Source: an uncultured Ruminococcus sp. (lineage in GTDB: Bacteria; Bacillota; Clostridia; Oscillospirales; Acutalibacteraceae). Taken from it: a stretch of 5,574 nucleotides of DNA. The notes under the pieces are model-generated. The model did not search any database and had not been told where the DNA came from. It saw only the letters and a program-made list of their open reading frames with translations. The position numbers and the translations under genes are program-made. The stretch is from NCBI GenBank assembly GCA_902766305.1, contig CACXDE010000491.1:1-5574 (forward strand). Reading direction: 5' to 3'. Shown here in pieces: positions 1 through 5,297 of this stretch (position 1 is the stretch's first letter; every line of letters begins with the position of its first letter).

Positions 1-75
1 GACGGCGGTCTTATCGGCGGCGCATCACTCAAGGCTGCTGATTTCGGCGTACTTCTTGAAGAAGCAAGCAAATAA
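1..75 (+). CDS. tpiA: Triosephosphate isomerase, C-terminal fragment (partial at left edge)
   Basis: Only the last 24 codons and the TAA stop are in the window. The translation begins DGGLIGGASLKAADF. The GGLIGGASL segment is the conserved C-terminal phosphate-binding loop of triosephosphate isomerase, which interconverts dihydroxyacetone phosphate and glyceraldehyde-3-phosphate in the cytoplasm. The stop lies 15 bases before the gpmI start, with no terminator between, so the two are probably cotranscribed. A tpiA-gpmI order is common in Firmicute glycolytic operons. The identification rests on a short but very characteristic stretch; the catalytic residues lie outside the window. Confidence 0.88.
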   Translation, partial: DGGLIGGASLKAADFGVLLEEASK

Positions 76-90
76 TTCTGGAGAGATAAC

Positions 91-1602
91 ATGAAAAAAC
101 CATTAATATTAATGATACTGGACGGCTTCGGTATCGGAACAAATTACGGCAATGCTATCCGCACTGCAAATAAGCCGAATTTAGAGCATATCACATCAAC
201 TAACCCTTGGACGCTTATTGCGGCTTCGGGCATGGATGTCGGTCTGCCGGACGGCCAGATGGGCAACAGTGAGGTTGGTCACACAAATATCGGCGCAGGC
301 CGTGTTGTATATCAGGAGCTTACAAGAATTACCAAGGCTATAAAGGACGGCAGCGTTCTTAAAAATGAAGCTCTTGTACACGCTATGGAAAATGCTGCAC
401 AGGAAGGCAAGTCTCTGCACTTTATGGGACTTCTTTCACCCGGCGGTGTTCACAGCCATAATACACACCTCTACGGTCTTGTTGAAATGGCAAAGAAGAT
501 GGGTGTTAAGAATGTGTATGTTCATGCGTTCCTTGACGGCCGTGACGTTCCGCCATCAAGCGCAAAGGATTATATAATTCAGTGTCAGGCTAAGCTTGAA
601 GAGATCGGTCTTGGTCAGATTGCAACTATCTCAGGACGTTACTACGCAATGGACAGAGACAATAACTTTGACCGTGTGGAAAAGGCTTACAGCGCGCTTG
701 TATACGGCGAAGGAAATAAGGCTGCAAATGCTGTTGAGGCTATTACAAAGTCATATGAGGACGGTGTAACTGATGAATTTGTTATCCCGACTGTATGTGT
801 TGAGGGTGCAACGATCAAGAGCGGCGACAGCATAGTGTTCTATAATTTCCGTCCTGACAGGGCAAGAGAGATCACACGCACATTTGTTGATCCGGAGTTC
901 AGCGGCTTTGAGAGAAGAAACGGATTCTTCCCGCTTACATATGTCTGCATGACTCAGTATGACGCAACAATGCCGAATGTTGAGATCGCATTCAAGCCCC
1001 AGAAGCTTACAAATATGTTCGGCGACTACATTTCAAGCAGAGGTCTTACACAACTCAGGATCGCTGAAACAGAAAAGTATGCCCATGTAACCTTCTTCTT
1101 CAACGGCGGTGTAGAAGCTGTCAGTGAGGGAGAGGACAGGTGTCTTATTCCGTCTCCGAAGGTTGCTACCTATGACTTGCAGCCTGAGATGAGCGCATAC
1201 GAGGTAACAAAGAATGTCATCGAGAGAATAGAAAGCGGCAAGTATGATGTTATCATACTGAACTTTGCAAACTGCGATATGGTCGGTCATACAGGCGTAT
1301 TTGAAGCCGCTGTAAAGGCTGTTGAGGCTGTAGACGACTGTGTCGGACAGGTTATCAAGGCTGTAAAGAAGCTGGACGGTGTGGCTCTGATTACTGCCGA
1401 CCATGGAAACGCTGACAGGATGCTTGACGAGGACGGAGAACCGTTTACCGCACATACAACAAACCTTGTACCGTTTATAGTAGTAAACCATCCGTGTGAG
1501 CTTCGAGACGGCGGAAGACTTGCTGACATTGCTCCGACAATGCTCAAACTTCTTGGACTGCCGCAGCCCGCTGAGATGGACGGTGTAAGCATAATAAAAT
1601 AA
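91..1602 (+). CDS. gpmI: 2,3-bisphosphoglycerate-independent phosphoglycerate mutase
   Basis: Cytoplasmic glycolytic enzyme that interconverts 3-phosphoglycerate and 2-phosphoglycerate through a phosphoserine intermediate; the family depends on Mn2+. At 503 residues it has the family's usual length of just over 500. The metal and catalytic residues are visible: Asp11 in LILMILDGFG, the nucleophile Ser60 in MGNSEVGH, Asp396 and His400 in NCDMVGH, Asp437 and His438 in TADHGN, and His455 in FTAHTTN. Substrate-side motifs are GGVHSH (His121, His123), LDGRD (Arg151), SGRYYAMDRD (Arg183, Arg189), FRPDRARE (Arg254, Arg257) and Lys329. The alkaline-phosphatase-like domain is split around the transferase domain (roughly residues 75-310). 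The ATG start has a GGAG ribosome site seven bases upstream. It follows tpiA closely and ends before a strong terminator. All key residues appear intact. Confidence 0.97.
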   Translation: MKKPLILMILDGFGIGTNYGNAIRTANKPNLEHITSTNPWTLIAASGMDVGLPDGQMGNSEVGHTNIGAGRVVYQELTRITKAIKDGSVLKNEALVHAMENAAQEGKSLHFMGLLSPGGVHSHNTHLYGLVEMAKKMGVKNVYVHAFLDGRDVPPSSAKDYIIQCQAKLEEIGLGQIATISGRYYAMDRDNNFDRVEKAYSALVYGEGNKAANAVEAITKSYEDGVTDEFVIPTVCVEGATIKSGDSIVFYNFRPDRAREITRTFVDPEFSGFERRNGFFPLTYVCMTQYDATMPNVEIAFKPQKLTNMFGDYISSRGLTQLRIAETEKYAHVTFFFNGGVEAVSEGEDRCLIPSPKVATYDLQPEMSAYEVTKNVIERIESGKYDVIILNFANCDMVGHTGVFEAAVKAVEAVDDCVGQVIKAVKKLDGVALITADHGNADRMLDEDGEPFTAHTTNLVPFIVVNHPCELRDGGRLADIAPTMLKLLGLPQPAEMDGVSIIK

Positions 1603-1648
1603 ACCGGAGAGTCGGTTTAGCAGTTTTAAAAGCACATATTATATAATG

Positions 1649-1682
1649 AAAACAGACGGTCTTTATCAGGCCGTCTGTTTTT
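1649..1682. terminator. Shared bidirectional intrinsic terminator between gpmI and the DUF4358 gene
   Basis: A 13-base-pair stem (1649-1661 with 1669-1681, one G-U pair) encloses a seven-base loop. The stem is A-rich on the left and T-rich on the right, so each strand ends the hairpin with a run of T. It lies 46 bases after the gpmI stop and 24 bases beyond the stop of the converging gene on the other strand, and can end both transcripts. A smaller hairpin, AAACCG/CGGTTT at 1601-1618, overlaps the gpmI stop codon and may be an additional 3' end structure. Confidence 0.9.
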
Positions 1683-1705
1683 GAAAGGAGACATTATTAA
1701 TGCTT

Positions 1706-2359
1706 TTAATCTTTATCAGCGGAGTTTGAAGTATCATCCACAGAAAGCTCTACAACAGAAGTTCTGTCAATGATCTCAGAGGCACTCAGAGAGGACTCAT
1801 TTTCATAAAAACTGTCTTCATTATCCGGTGTAAACACCGACTCAAAAACTGTATCTACTGCCGCATTGTCAGCAGATACAGAAACAAGAACATAGGGGTA
1901 ATGAACAAATACACGGCTTCCCTGAACCGCCTCATATGCCTTGTCGTTAACATTTTCAAAAGAACTGATCCTTTCATTGATGTAATCATGGATAGAGTTC
2001 ATCAGGAGGTCTTCTGAATCTTCGCTTCTTAGCCTGAAACAAGCTAACTCCGTAAAACTGTCAGGCTTTGGAGAAACATACATAGCTGAATCGGAAATAG
2101 TTCCGTCAGGTATTTCATAGTATTTTGCAATATTTTCAGCCGAGATTTCAGAAAGGTTCTCATACTTCATTCCCTTTATTACTCTGTCTGCAATCTCATG
2201 TGCTGTAAAGTTTTTCTGTTCATCGTTTTTACTGGAATTCATACTCAGCATTATAATTGATGATAAAATGGCAGCAACAAAAAAAATAGCTGACACAATA
2301 AGTATGGTAAGTTTAGTTTTATTGACCGGCTTTTTATCATTTTGCAGTTTCTCAGGCAT
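1706..2359 (-). CDS. Membrane-anchored DUF4358 domain protein of unknown function
   Basis: A 217-residue protein. A charged N-terminus (residues 1-16) precedes one hydrophobic segment at about residues 17-39, which should anchor it with the bulk outside the membrane. No lipobox cysteine is visible. Residues about 55-175 match the general pattern of DUF4358: a helix, then YYEIPDG (80-86), the strand AMYVSPKPDSFTELACFRLR (92-111), an amphipathic helix ending near 135, and VHYPYVLVSVSAD near 152-163. The C-terminal 40 residues are Ser/Asp/Glu-rich and probably disordered. DUF4358 proteins are widespread in Clostridia and have no assigned role. The ATG is chosen because of the AAGGTGG ribosome site four bases upstream, a rather short spacing. 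It has its own promoter at 2465-2493 and a leader of about 100 bases. The family call comes from memory of the pattern, not from a search. Confidence 0.72.
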   Translation of the reverse strand: MPEKLQNDKKPVNKTKLTILIVSAIFFVAAILSSIIMLSMNSSKNDEQKNFTAHEIADRVIKGMKYENLSEISAENIAKYYEIPDGTISDSAMYVSPKPDSFTELACFRLRSEDSEDLLMNSIHDYINERISSFENVNDKAYEAVQGSRVFVHYPYVLVSVSADNAAVDTVFESVFTPDNEDSFYENESSLSASEIIDRTSVVELSVDDTSNSADKD

Positions 2360-2464
2360 TCATCCACCTTCGCATCCTAACACTAATACTTGATAACTGA
2401 CCCATATACAGACATACTGAAATACAGTTGTGATGTCCGTGTAAAACTCAAAACACCTACGATA

Positions 2465-2493
2465 ATTATACATGCGCCGTGCATATATTTCAA
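2465..2493 (-). promoter_or_regulatory. Sigma-A-type promoter of the DUF4358 gene
   Basis: On the minus strand TTGAAA (2488-2493) and TATAAT (2465-2470) are separated by exactly 17 bases. Transcription should start near 2458, giving a leader of about 100 bases before the ATG at 2359. The spacer contains an imperfect palindrome, ATGCACGGCGCAT (2472-2484), a possible operator. The leader can form a small hairpin at 2411-2437 (GACAT/ATGTC outside, ACTG/CAGT inside). Confidence 0.72.
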
Positions 2494-2517
2494 CTACAAT
2501 ATTGTAATAATATTATC

Positions 2518-2547
2518 AAAAAATAAAAAATACAGGCAGTACCTGTA
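2518..2547 (-). terminator. Intrinsic terminator after the 6S RNA
   Basis: Read on the minus strand, a six-pair stem TACAGG/CCTGTA (2531-2547, five-base loop) is followed by TTTTTTATTTTTT. It begins 14 bases after the terminal helix of the 6S RNA and ends about 25 bases before the -35 box of the next gene, so it separates the two transcripts. The stem is short, but the T-run is long. Confidence 0.7.
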
Positions 2548-2560
2548 CAAAAAAATATAA

Positions 2561-2746
2561 GTCCGCCCAACCGTACACCGTTTATAATAACCTGCCTACG
2601 AGATAAGCAGGTGGGTATCCTCTCCACAACTTCATACTCCCTTCGTCCGCTGCAAGAGCGGGAGGTCTGAAGTCCGCTGCGGAAGCCGGATTCCCGATTT
2701 AAGGGTTGTAGGGTTATTCTTAACGATCAATACGCATCGGGCAGAC
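2561..2746 (-). ncRNA. ssrS: 6S RNA (regulator of RNA polymerase holoenzyme)
   Basis: 6S RNA mimics an open promoter and traps the housekeeping RNA polymerase holoenzyme, mainly in stationary phase. The ends GUCUGCCC and GGGCGGAC pair perfectly with one G-U. The enclosed RNA is 186 nt, close to the known E. coli (184) and B. subtilis (about 190) lengths. Further in, GCGUA pairs with UACGG/GUGU-side bases to extend the closing stem. Next comes a large internal bubble. Its 5' side is single-stranded (CCCUACAACCC region); its 3' side carries a small hairpin, ACCUGC/GCAGGU, typical of this family. The apical arm is made of CCGCA/UGUGG, ACUUCA/UGAAGU and CUCCC/GGGAG. The 3' bubble sequence GGAUACCCACCUGC resembles the equivalent part of other 6S RNAs. 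A promoter upstream and a terminator downstream bracket it. The call rests on architecture and recalled sequence likeness; the exact mature ends are inferred. Confidence 0.85.
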
Positions 2747-2781
2747 AATATTAACAAAACATATTCGCTTTTCTGAAACTA

Positions 2782-2810
2782 ATTATACAACATTCTTACC
2801 AGAAATGCAA
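2782..2810 (-). promoter_or_regulatory. Promoter of the 6S RNA
   Basis: On the minus strand TTGCAT (2805-2810) lies 17 bases before a perfect TATAAT (2782-2787). The start would fall near 2775, about 28 bases before the closing helix of the 6S RNA, so the primary transcript would carry a short 5' leader that may be trimmed. Trimming of the 5' end is known for the main B. subtilis 6S RNA. The -35 box is weak. Confidence 0.6.
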
Positions 2811-2842
2811 TACCTGACAGATATTTTTTTAAAATATTTTTA

Positions 2843-3172
2843 TCAGTTATTTTCCTCTTCGGCTTCATAGGCAGCATCAAAGTTCTTTTCAAATATTTCA
2901 GCAAGCTCATCAAGAAGCTCTTCGTCTTCTATTTCAGCAAGCTGGGGCTGACCGTCCTCGTCCTCAACTGCTTCAAAGATCATGTATGTGCTTCCGGACT
3001 CGATATCCTGATCGGGAAGATCAAACTGCGGAGCCAAAGCGTAATAATGACCGTCCTTGAAATCTATCTCGTCAAGCACTTCAAAGTCATATTCGTTGCC
3101 GTCCTCATCAACCAGTGAAACGAGATCAGTCTCATACTCTTCGTTCTGCATATCCTTTTCCATTTCGCTCAT
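2843..3172 (-). CDS. DUF1292 domain protein (YrzB-like), small acidic cytoplasmic protein
   Basis: A 109-residue, strongly acidic protein with no signal peptide or membrane segment. Residues about 15-100 fit DUF1292: LVDEDGNEYDFEVLDEIDF (20-38), HYYALAP (42-48), an ESGSTYMIFEAVEDEDG stretch (58-74) and a closing acidic helix (EDEELLDELAEIFEK). DUF1292 proteins are common in Firmicutes and have no firmly known function; in many genomes they sit near ruvX/yqgF, which is not seen here. Start choice: an ATG at 3181 directly abuts the AAAGGAG site and would leave no spacing. The ATG at 3172, nine bases from the site, gives MSEMEKDMQ and is preferred. It has its own promoter at 3241-3269 and is transcribed away from the candidate large RNA. 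Only an AT-only hairpin (2821-2837) follows the stop, so some read-through toward the 6S RNA gene is possible. Confidence 0.85.
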   Translation of the reverse strand: MSEMEKDMQNEEYETDLVSLVDEDGNEYDFEVLDEIDFKDGHYYALAPQFDLPDQDIESGSTYMIFEAVEDEDGQPQLAEIEDEELLDELAEIFEKNFDAAYEAEEENN

Positions 3173-3240
3173 TTGGAACATCTCCTTTAATTAAATTATT
3201 TGTAACGCAGCTGCAACCGCTGAAACAAACCACACCTTAT

Positions 3241-3269
3241 ATTTTATACTTATTTTACTGATAAGTCAA
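3241..3269 (-). promoter_or_regulatory. Promoter of the DUF1292 gene
   Basis: On the minus strand TTGACT (3264-3269) lies 17 bases before TAAAAT (3241-3246). Transcription would begin near 3234 and give a leader of about 60 bases containing the AAAGGAG site at 3182-3188. The -35 box belongs to a 10-base sequence repeated in inverted orientation at the divergent promoter. Confidence 0.68.
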
Positions 3270-3332
3270 TAGTAATTGCAACTAATTTTTAAAATAAAAA
3301 TATTAATAAAAGTTTATAAAAACTATTGACTT
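3263..3332. repeat. Perfect 10-base inverted repeat spanning two divergent -35 boxes
   Basis: AAGTCAATAG at 3263-3272 is the exact reverse complement of CTATTGACTT at 3323-3332. The arms are separated by 50 very AT-rich bases, and each arm contains the -35 hexamer TTGACT of the promoter reading outward. It could be a pair of binding sites for one regulator, or two strong promoters sharing similar -35 contexts by chance. Confidence 0.6.
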
Positions 3333-3354
3333 TTCATAAAGACAGTGCTATAAT
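3326..3354 (+). promoter_or_regulatory. Near-consensus sigma-A promoter of the candidate large RNA
   Basis: TTGACT (3326-3331) and a perfect TATAAT (3349-3354) are separated by 17 bases, behind an AT-rich upstream region that could act as an UP element. This is the best-matching promoter in the window. It predicts a start at about 3361. No ribosome site with a usable reading frame of protein-gene length follows, which fits an RNA gene. Confidence 0.82.
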
Positions 3355-3360
3355 ACGTAC

Positions 3361-4005
3361 AAGATAAATCGAGTCCGATCCGGGCAGGGTCGGGGGCGGC
3401 TTAGCTAATCTGCGAAAAGGAGGCTTAGTTCCCATGGGCGATTCAGAACCGGTTTCATTTTATCTCGGCGTCTTCAGGTGCAAGGTCTTCTGCGGAGAGA
3501 AGATAAGATGATATTCAGATTTTGCAAGCGTCAGAGCGGATAGATGTGCTGGTTTGGTACGTTGTTTGTCCGTTAGCGGCTTTGACAGAAAGTGGTTTAT
3601 CGTTTGGTATTGTAGATTCTTCGATTTGTGGGAAGATGTCTTGCGGGTGTCCCGGAATTGTGTGGAGGCGTCAGGGATTCATTCCTTACAATTGAATATG
3701 TGCCTCGATGGGTGTTCCTTTGGAATGTGATTATCTTGGCTTTTTACAACCATGGACAGTGGGGTTTGCTCCTTATACGGGAGAATATGTCATAGGCTGA
3801 ACAGGATATTGAACCGTTTATAACCTTGAGTTCCGTACATTTTGTAGAATCGTGTCAATGTGCGAGCTGGATTGAGAGCCGGTGTGTGAATCAAGCATTA
3901 AGGGGGAGATTATCCGCCGATGGTGTTACGCAGTGGAATGTGCACCCAATGCAATCAGGGTATAAATAGGATTATCGCAAGTTTTTGCTTATTATATATC
4001 TTAAC
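3361..4005 (+). ncRNA. Candidate large structured non-coding RNA, about 650 nt
   Basis: No convincing protein gene is visible on either strand here. Transcription is predicted from the strong promoter ending at 3354. The sense strand is strikingly G-rich over C: 39 G against 15 C in 3541-3660. Local helices are clear. There is a seven-pair hairpin CCGATCC/GGGTCGG (3375-3393). An eight-pair stem GTCAGAGC (3530-3537) with GCTTTGAC (3579-3586) may stack on CGGATAG/TTGTCCG pairing (3537-3543 with 3566-3572). A third is TTATCT/AGATAA (3460-3465 with 3501-3506). Smaller ones lie at 3618-3636, 3656-3693, 3713-3723 and 3902-3918. The first bases, AAGATA (3361-3366), can pair with TATCTT (3997-4002). 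Size and ornateness recall the ROOL, OLE or GOLLD classes of large bacterial RNA, but I cannot assign it to any of them. RNase P, tmRNA and SRP RNA signatures are absent. The 3' end is uncertain and could extend to the hairpin at 4169-4194. Confidence 0.55.
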
Positions 4006-4168
4006 ATGATGGGATTGTTTCCAATGTAATACTTAAAAATTAAAAAACTACCTTTCATAAATATCAATATTGGCTTTGAGCGTGAGAAAGCCGATGGGTG
4101 TGGAGATGATTCCGATGCCGGATGTTGATGTTTTAAGAGATCGATAAAAAGTTCTCCTGGTGAAAGAT
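4006..4168. other. Intergenic stretch with no firm feature
   Basis: This stretch separates the candidate large RNA from the hairpin that follows it. It holds an AT-rich segment (about 4028-4070) and a six-pair hairpin GGCTTT/AAAGCC (4072-4092). From about 4048 to 4160 the minus strand is open in one frame, with codons like those of neighbouring genes, but that frame has no start codon at a sensible distance from the AGGAG at about 4153-4157. The plus strand is also open for part of it (starting MGVEMIPMPDVDVL). I cannot support a gene; it may be the 3' part of the RNA transcript or a decayed reading frame. Confidence 0.4.
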
Positions 4169-4205
4169 GCCCCGGCGGCTGATGCTGTCGGGGCGTTTGT
4201 TGGTT
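4169..4205 (+). terminator. GC-rich hairpin, possible terminator of the large RNA transcript
   Basis: An eight-pair stem GCCCCGGC (4169-4176) with GTCGGGGC (4187-4194), one G-U, encloses a ten-base loop. On the plus strand it is followed by GTTTGTTGGTTGCTTT, a broken T-rich tail. On the minus strand the tail is not T-rich, although the hairpin lies just 17 bases beyond the TSCPD gene stop. It may end rightward transcription from 3361, stabilise the leftward message, or both; it is not canonical in either direction. Confidence 0.45.
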
Positions 4206-4211
4206 GCTTTA

Positions 4212-4463
4212 TTATGATGATATCATTTGTGTCAGGGCTAAAGCCAACTGGTCGGGGCAGGAAGTTCCTCTGCCGTTGCAGTCTATCCCTCTGCATTTTT
4301 CTATAACATCTTCGGCTTTCATTCCTTTAACAAGTGCGGCAATGCCCTGAGTGTTTCCGCTGCAGCCTCCGTTGAATTTAACACTTTTAATTATATGATT
4401 GTCGTCTGTCTCTATCTCTATCGAACGGGAACAGACTCTTTTTGTTTTATATACATATTTCAA
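4212..4463 (-). CDS. TSCPD domain protein, small cysteine-rich (TIGR03905-like)
   Basis: An 83-residue protein matching the small stand-alone TSCPD family. It has the order YKTKRVCS (Cys11), a middle FNGGCSGN (Cys34), CRGIDC (Cys57, Cys62) and TSCPDQLA (Cys69). The TSCPD motif is also found at the C-terminus of some vitamin B12-dependent ribonucleotide reductases; the stand-alone version has no proven role. The conserved cysteines suggest metal or Fe-S binding or a thiol function, which is inference. The start is a TTG at 4461-4463, ten bases after an AAAGGAG site (4474-4480). The ATG codons nearby are out of frame or run straight into a stop. The ribosome site begins one base after the T-run of the rpsR terminator, and no clear promoter lies between, so expression may depend on read-through. 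Confidence 0.88.
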   Translation of the reverse strand: MKYVYKTKRVCSRSIEIETDDNHIIKSVKFNGGCSGNTQGIAALVKGMKAEDVIEKCRGIDCNGRGTSCPDQLALALTQMISS

Positions 4464-4481
4464 ATTAAGTCATCTCCTTTT

Positions 4482-4511
4482 AAAAAAGACCGATGCGAAA
4501 CCGCACCGGTC
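4482..4511 (-). terminator. Intrinsic terminator of the rpsF-ssb-rpsR operon
   Basis: On the minus strand GACCGGTGCG pairs with CGCATCGGTC (ten pairs, one G-U; 4502-4511 with 4488-4497) around a four-base loop, followed directly by six T (4482-4487). It starts 13 bases after the rpsR stop. It is a textbook intrinsic terminator, but the next gene's ribosome site begins one base further on, so it may act as a partial terminator or attenuator. Confidence 0.92.
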
Positions 4512-4524
4512 AGTATAAGTACTA

Positions 4525-4776
4525 TCAGTCACTTGTATAGGGGAGAAGTGAAAGATACCTTGCGCGTTTGATAGCAACAGTAAGCTCACGCTGATGACGA
4601 GCGCAAGTACCGGTTACTCTGCGGGGAAGGATCTTAGCTCTCTCTGAGATAAAACGGCGAAGTCTTGAAATATCCTTGTAATCAATAACATCGACCTTAT
4701 CTACACAAAAAGCACAAACCTTTTTACGGCCCTTACGGCCGCCTCTGCGGTTATCTCTTTCGATTCTTTCAGCCAT
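4525..4776 (-). CDS. rpsR: 30S ribosomal protein S18
   Basis: An 83-residue small-subunit ribosomal protein that binds 16S rRNA next to S6 on the platform of the 30S subunit. The basic N-terminus ([11 protein letters not shown]) is followed by CAFC (Cys21, Cys24), the [21 protein letters not shown] region and [21 protein letters not shown] (Cys58, His61), ending LSLLPYTSD. The retained Cys21, Cys24, Cys58 and His61 mark the zinc-binding (C+) form of S18, known to have a cysteine-free counterpart in some bacteria. The ATG has an AAAGGAGG site nine bases upstream. It lies 25 bases after ssb as the last gene of the S6-SSB-S18 operon, an order conserved across many Firmicutes, and ends at a strong terminator. 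Confidence 0.97.
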   Translation of the reverse strand: MAERIERDNRRGGRKGRKKVCAFCVDKVDVIDYKDISRLRRFISERAKILPRRVTGTCARHQRELTVAIKRARYLSLLPYTSD

Positions 4777-4801
4777 CGGATTGTTCCTCCTTTACTTTAG
4801 G

Positions 4802-5281
4802 TTAGAAGGGCAAATCGTCGTCTGTTGGCATATCCGTGAAATCCCTGACATCTCCGCTTGAATAAGAGGACGGGGTAGACGGAGCCGGACGGTAGGACGA
4901 CTGCCTGTTATTGCTGTAGCTGTTTCCGCCGTCATAACCATTATCATAGGATGACGAGGAATCCTTCTTTGAATCACAGAAGTCAACATTATCAGCCCAC
5001 ACTTCAGTAGTGTAACGCTTTGAACCGTCCTGAGCAGTATATGAACCGGTACGGATAGATCCTGTGATACCAATACGCCGACCCTTTGAGAAATATTTGC
5101 AGATCATCTCTGCACGCTGATTCCATGCAACAATCGTAATAAAATCTGCCTGTCTCTCTTCACCCTGTTTAACAAAATTTCTGTCAACAGCAATGTTGAA
5201 TCTCGTCATAGCAGTACCTGACTGAGTATGACGCAGCTCCGGATCAGCAGTGAGTCTGCCAATTAAAGACACAATATTCAT
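4802..5281 (-). CDS. ssb: Single-stranded DNA-binding protein
   Basis: A 159-residue SSB that coats single-stranded DNA during replication, recombination and repair and recruits partner proteins. Residues 1-104 form the OB fold: MNIVSLIGRLTADPELRHT, then MTRFNIAVDR (25-34), ADFITIVAWNQRAE (45-58), KYFSKGRRIGITGSIRTGSY (62-81) and TTEVWADNVDF (91-101). Trp53 and Trp95 are likely DNA-stacking residues. A low-complexity Ser/Tyr/Asn/Gly/Pro linker (about 105-145) leads to the acidic tip ending DDDLPF, the conserved partner-docking peptide. The ATG has an AAGGAGG site seven bases upstream. It starts 16 bases after the rpsF stop, in the usual rpsF-ssb-rpsR order, which ties SSB supply to ribosomal protein expression. 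Length and domains are normal for a main Firmicute SSB. Confidence 0.97.
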   Translation of the reverse strand: MNIVSLIGRLTADPELRHTQSGTAMTRFNIAVDRNFVKQGEERQADFITIVAWNQRAEMICKYFSKGRRIGITGSIRTGSYTAQDGSKRYTTEVWADNVDFCDSKKDSSSSYDNGYDGGNSYSNNRQSSYRPAPSTPSSYSSGDVRDFTDMPTDDDLPF

Positions 5282-5297
5282 AGCCTTGCCTCCTTAA

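Noticed and set aside
1033..1635. A 200-codon open frame on the minus strand opposite gpmI
   Set aside because: It lies entirely antisense to a complete gpmI with all catalytic residues intact, and its translation is cysteine- and tyrosine-rich with no recognisable domain. It is a shadow of gpmI codon usage.
1641..1648. TATAAT-like box on the plus strand downstream of gpmI
   Set aside because: There is no -35 box at a suitable distance and the next element is a terminator hairpin, so it is most likely AT-rich spacer.
3173..3181. Upstream ATG at 3181 as start of the DUF1292 protein
   Set aside because: It directly touches the AAAGGAG site with no spacing. The ATG at 3172 has the normal nine-base spacing.
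3361..4005. RNase P RNA, tmRNA, SRP RNA or a group II intron as identity of the large RNA
   Set aside because: The RNase P core GAGGAAAGTCC, tmRNA acceptor and T-arm signatures, the SRP domain IV loop, and a group II domain V hairpin were all looked for and not seen. No reverse transcriptase gene is present.
4048..4296. An 82-codon minus-strand frame overlapping the TSCPD gene
   Set aside because: Its N-terminal part lies in another frame of the clear TSCPD gene, it has no fitting ribosome site, and its sequence is low in recognisable features. Only the 4048-4160 part is kept as a low-interest finding.
4792..5073. A 93-codon minus-strand frame inside ssb
   Set aside because: It is out of frame with a complete SSB protein that carries the OB fold and acidic tip; it is a shadow frame.
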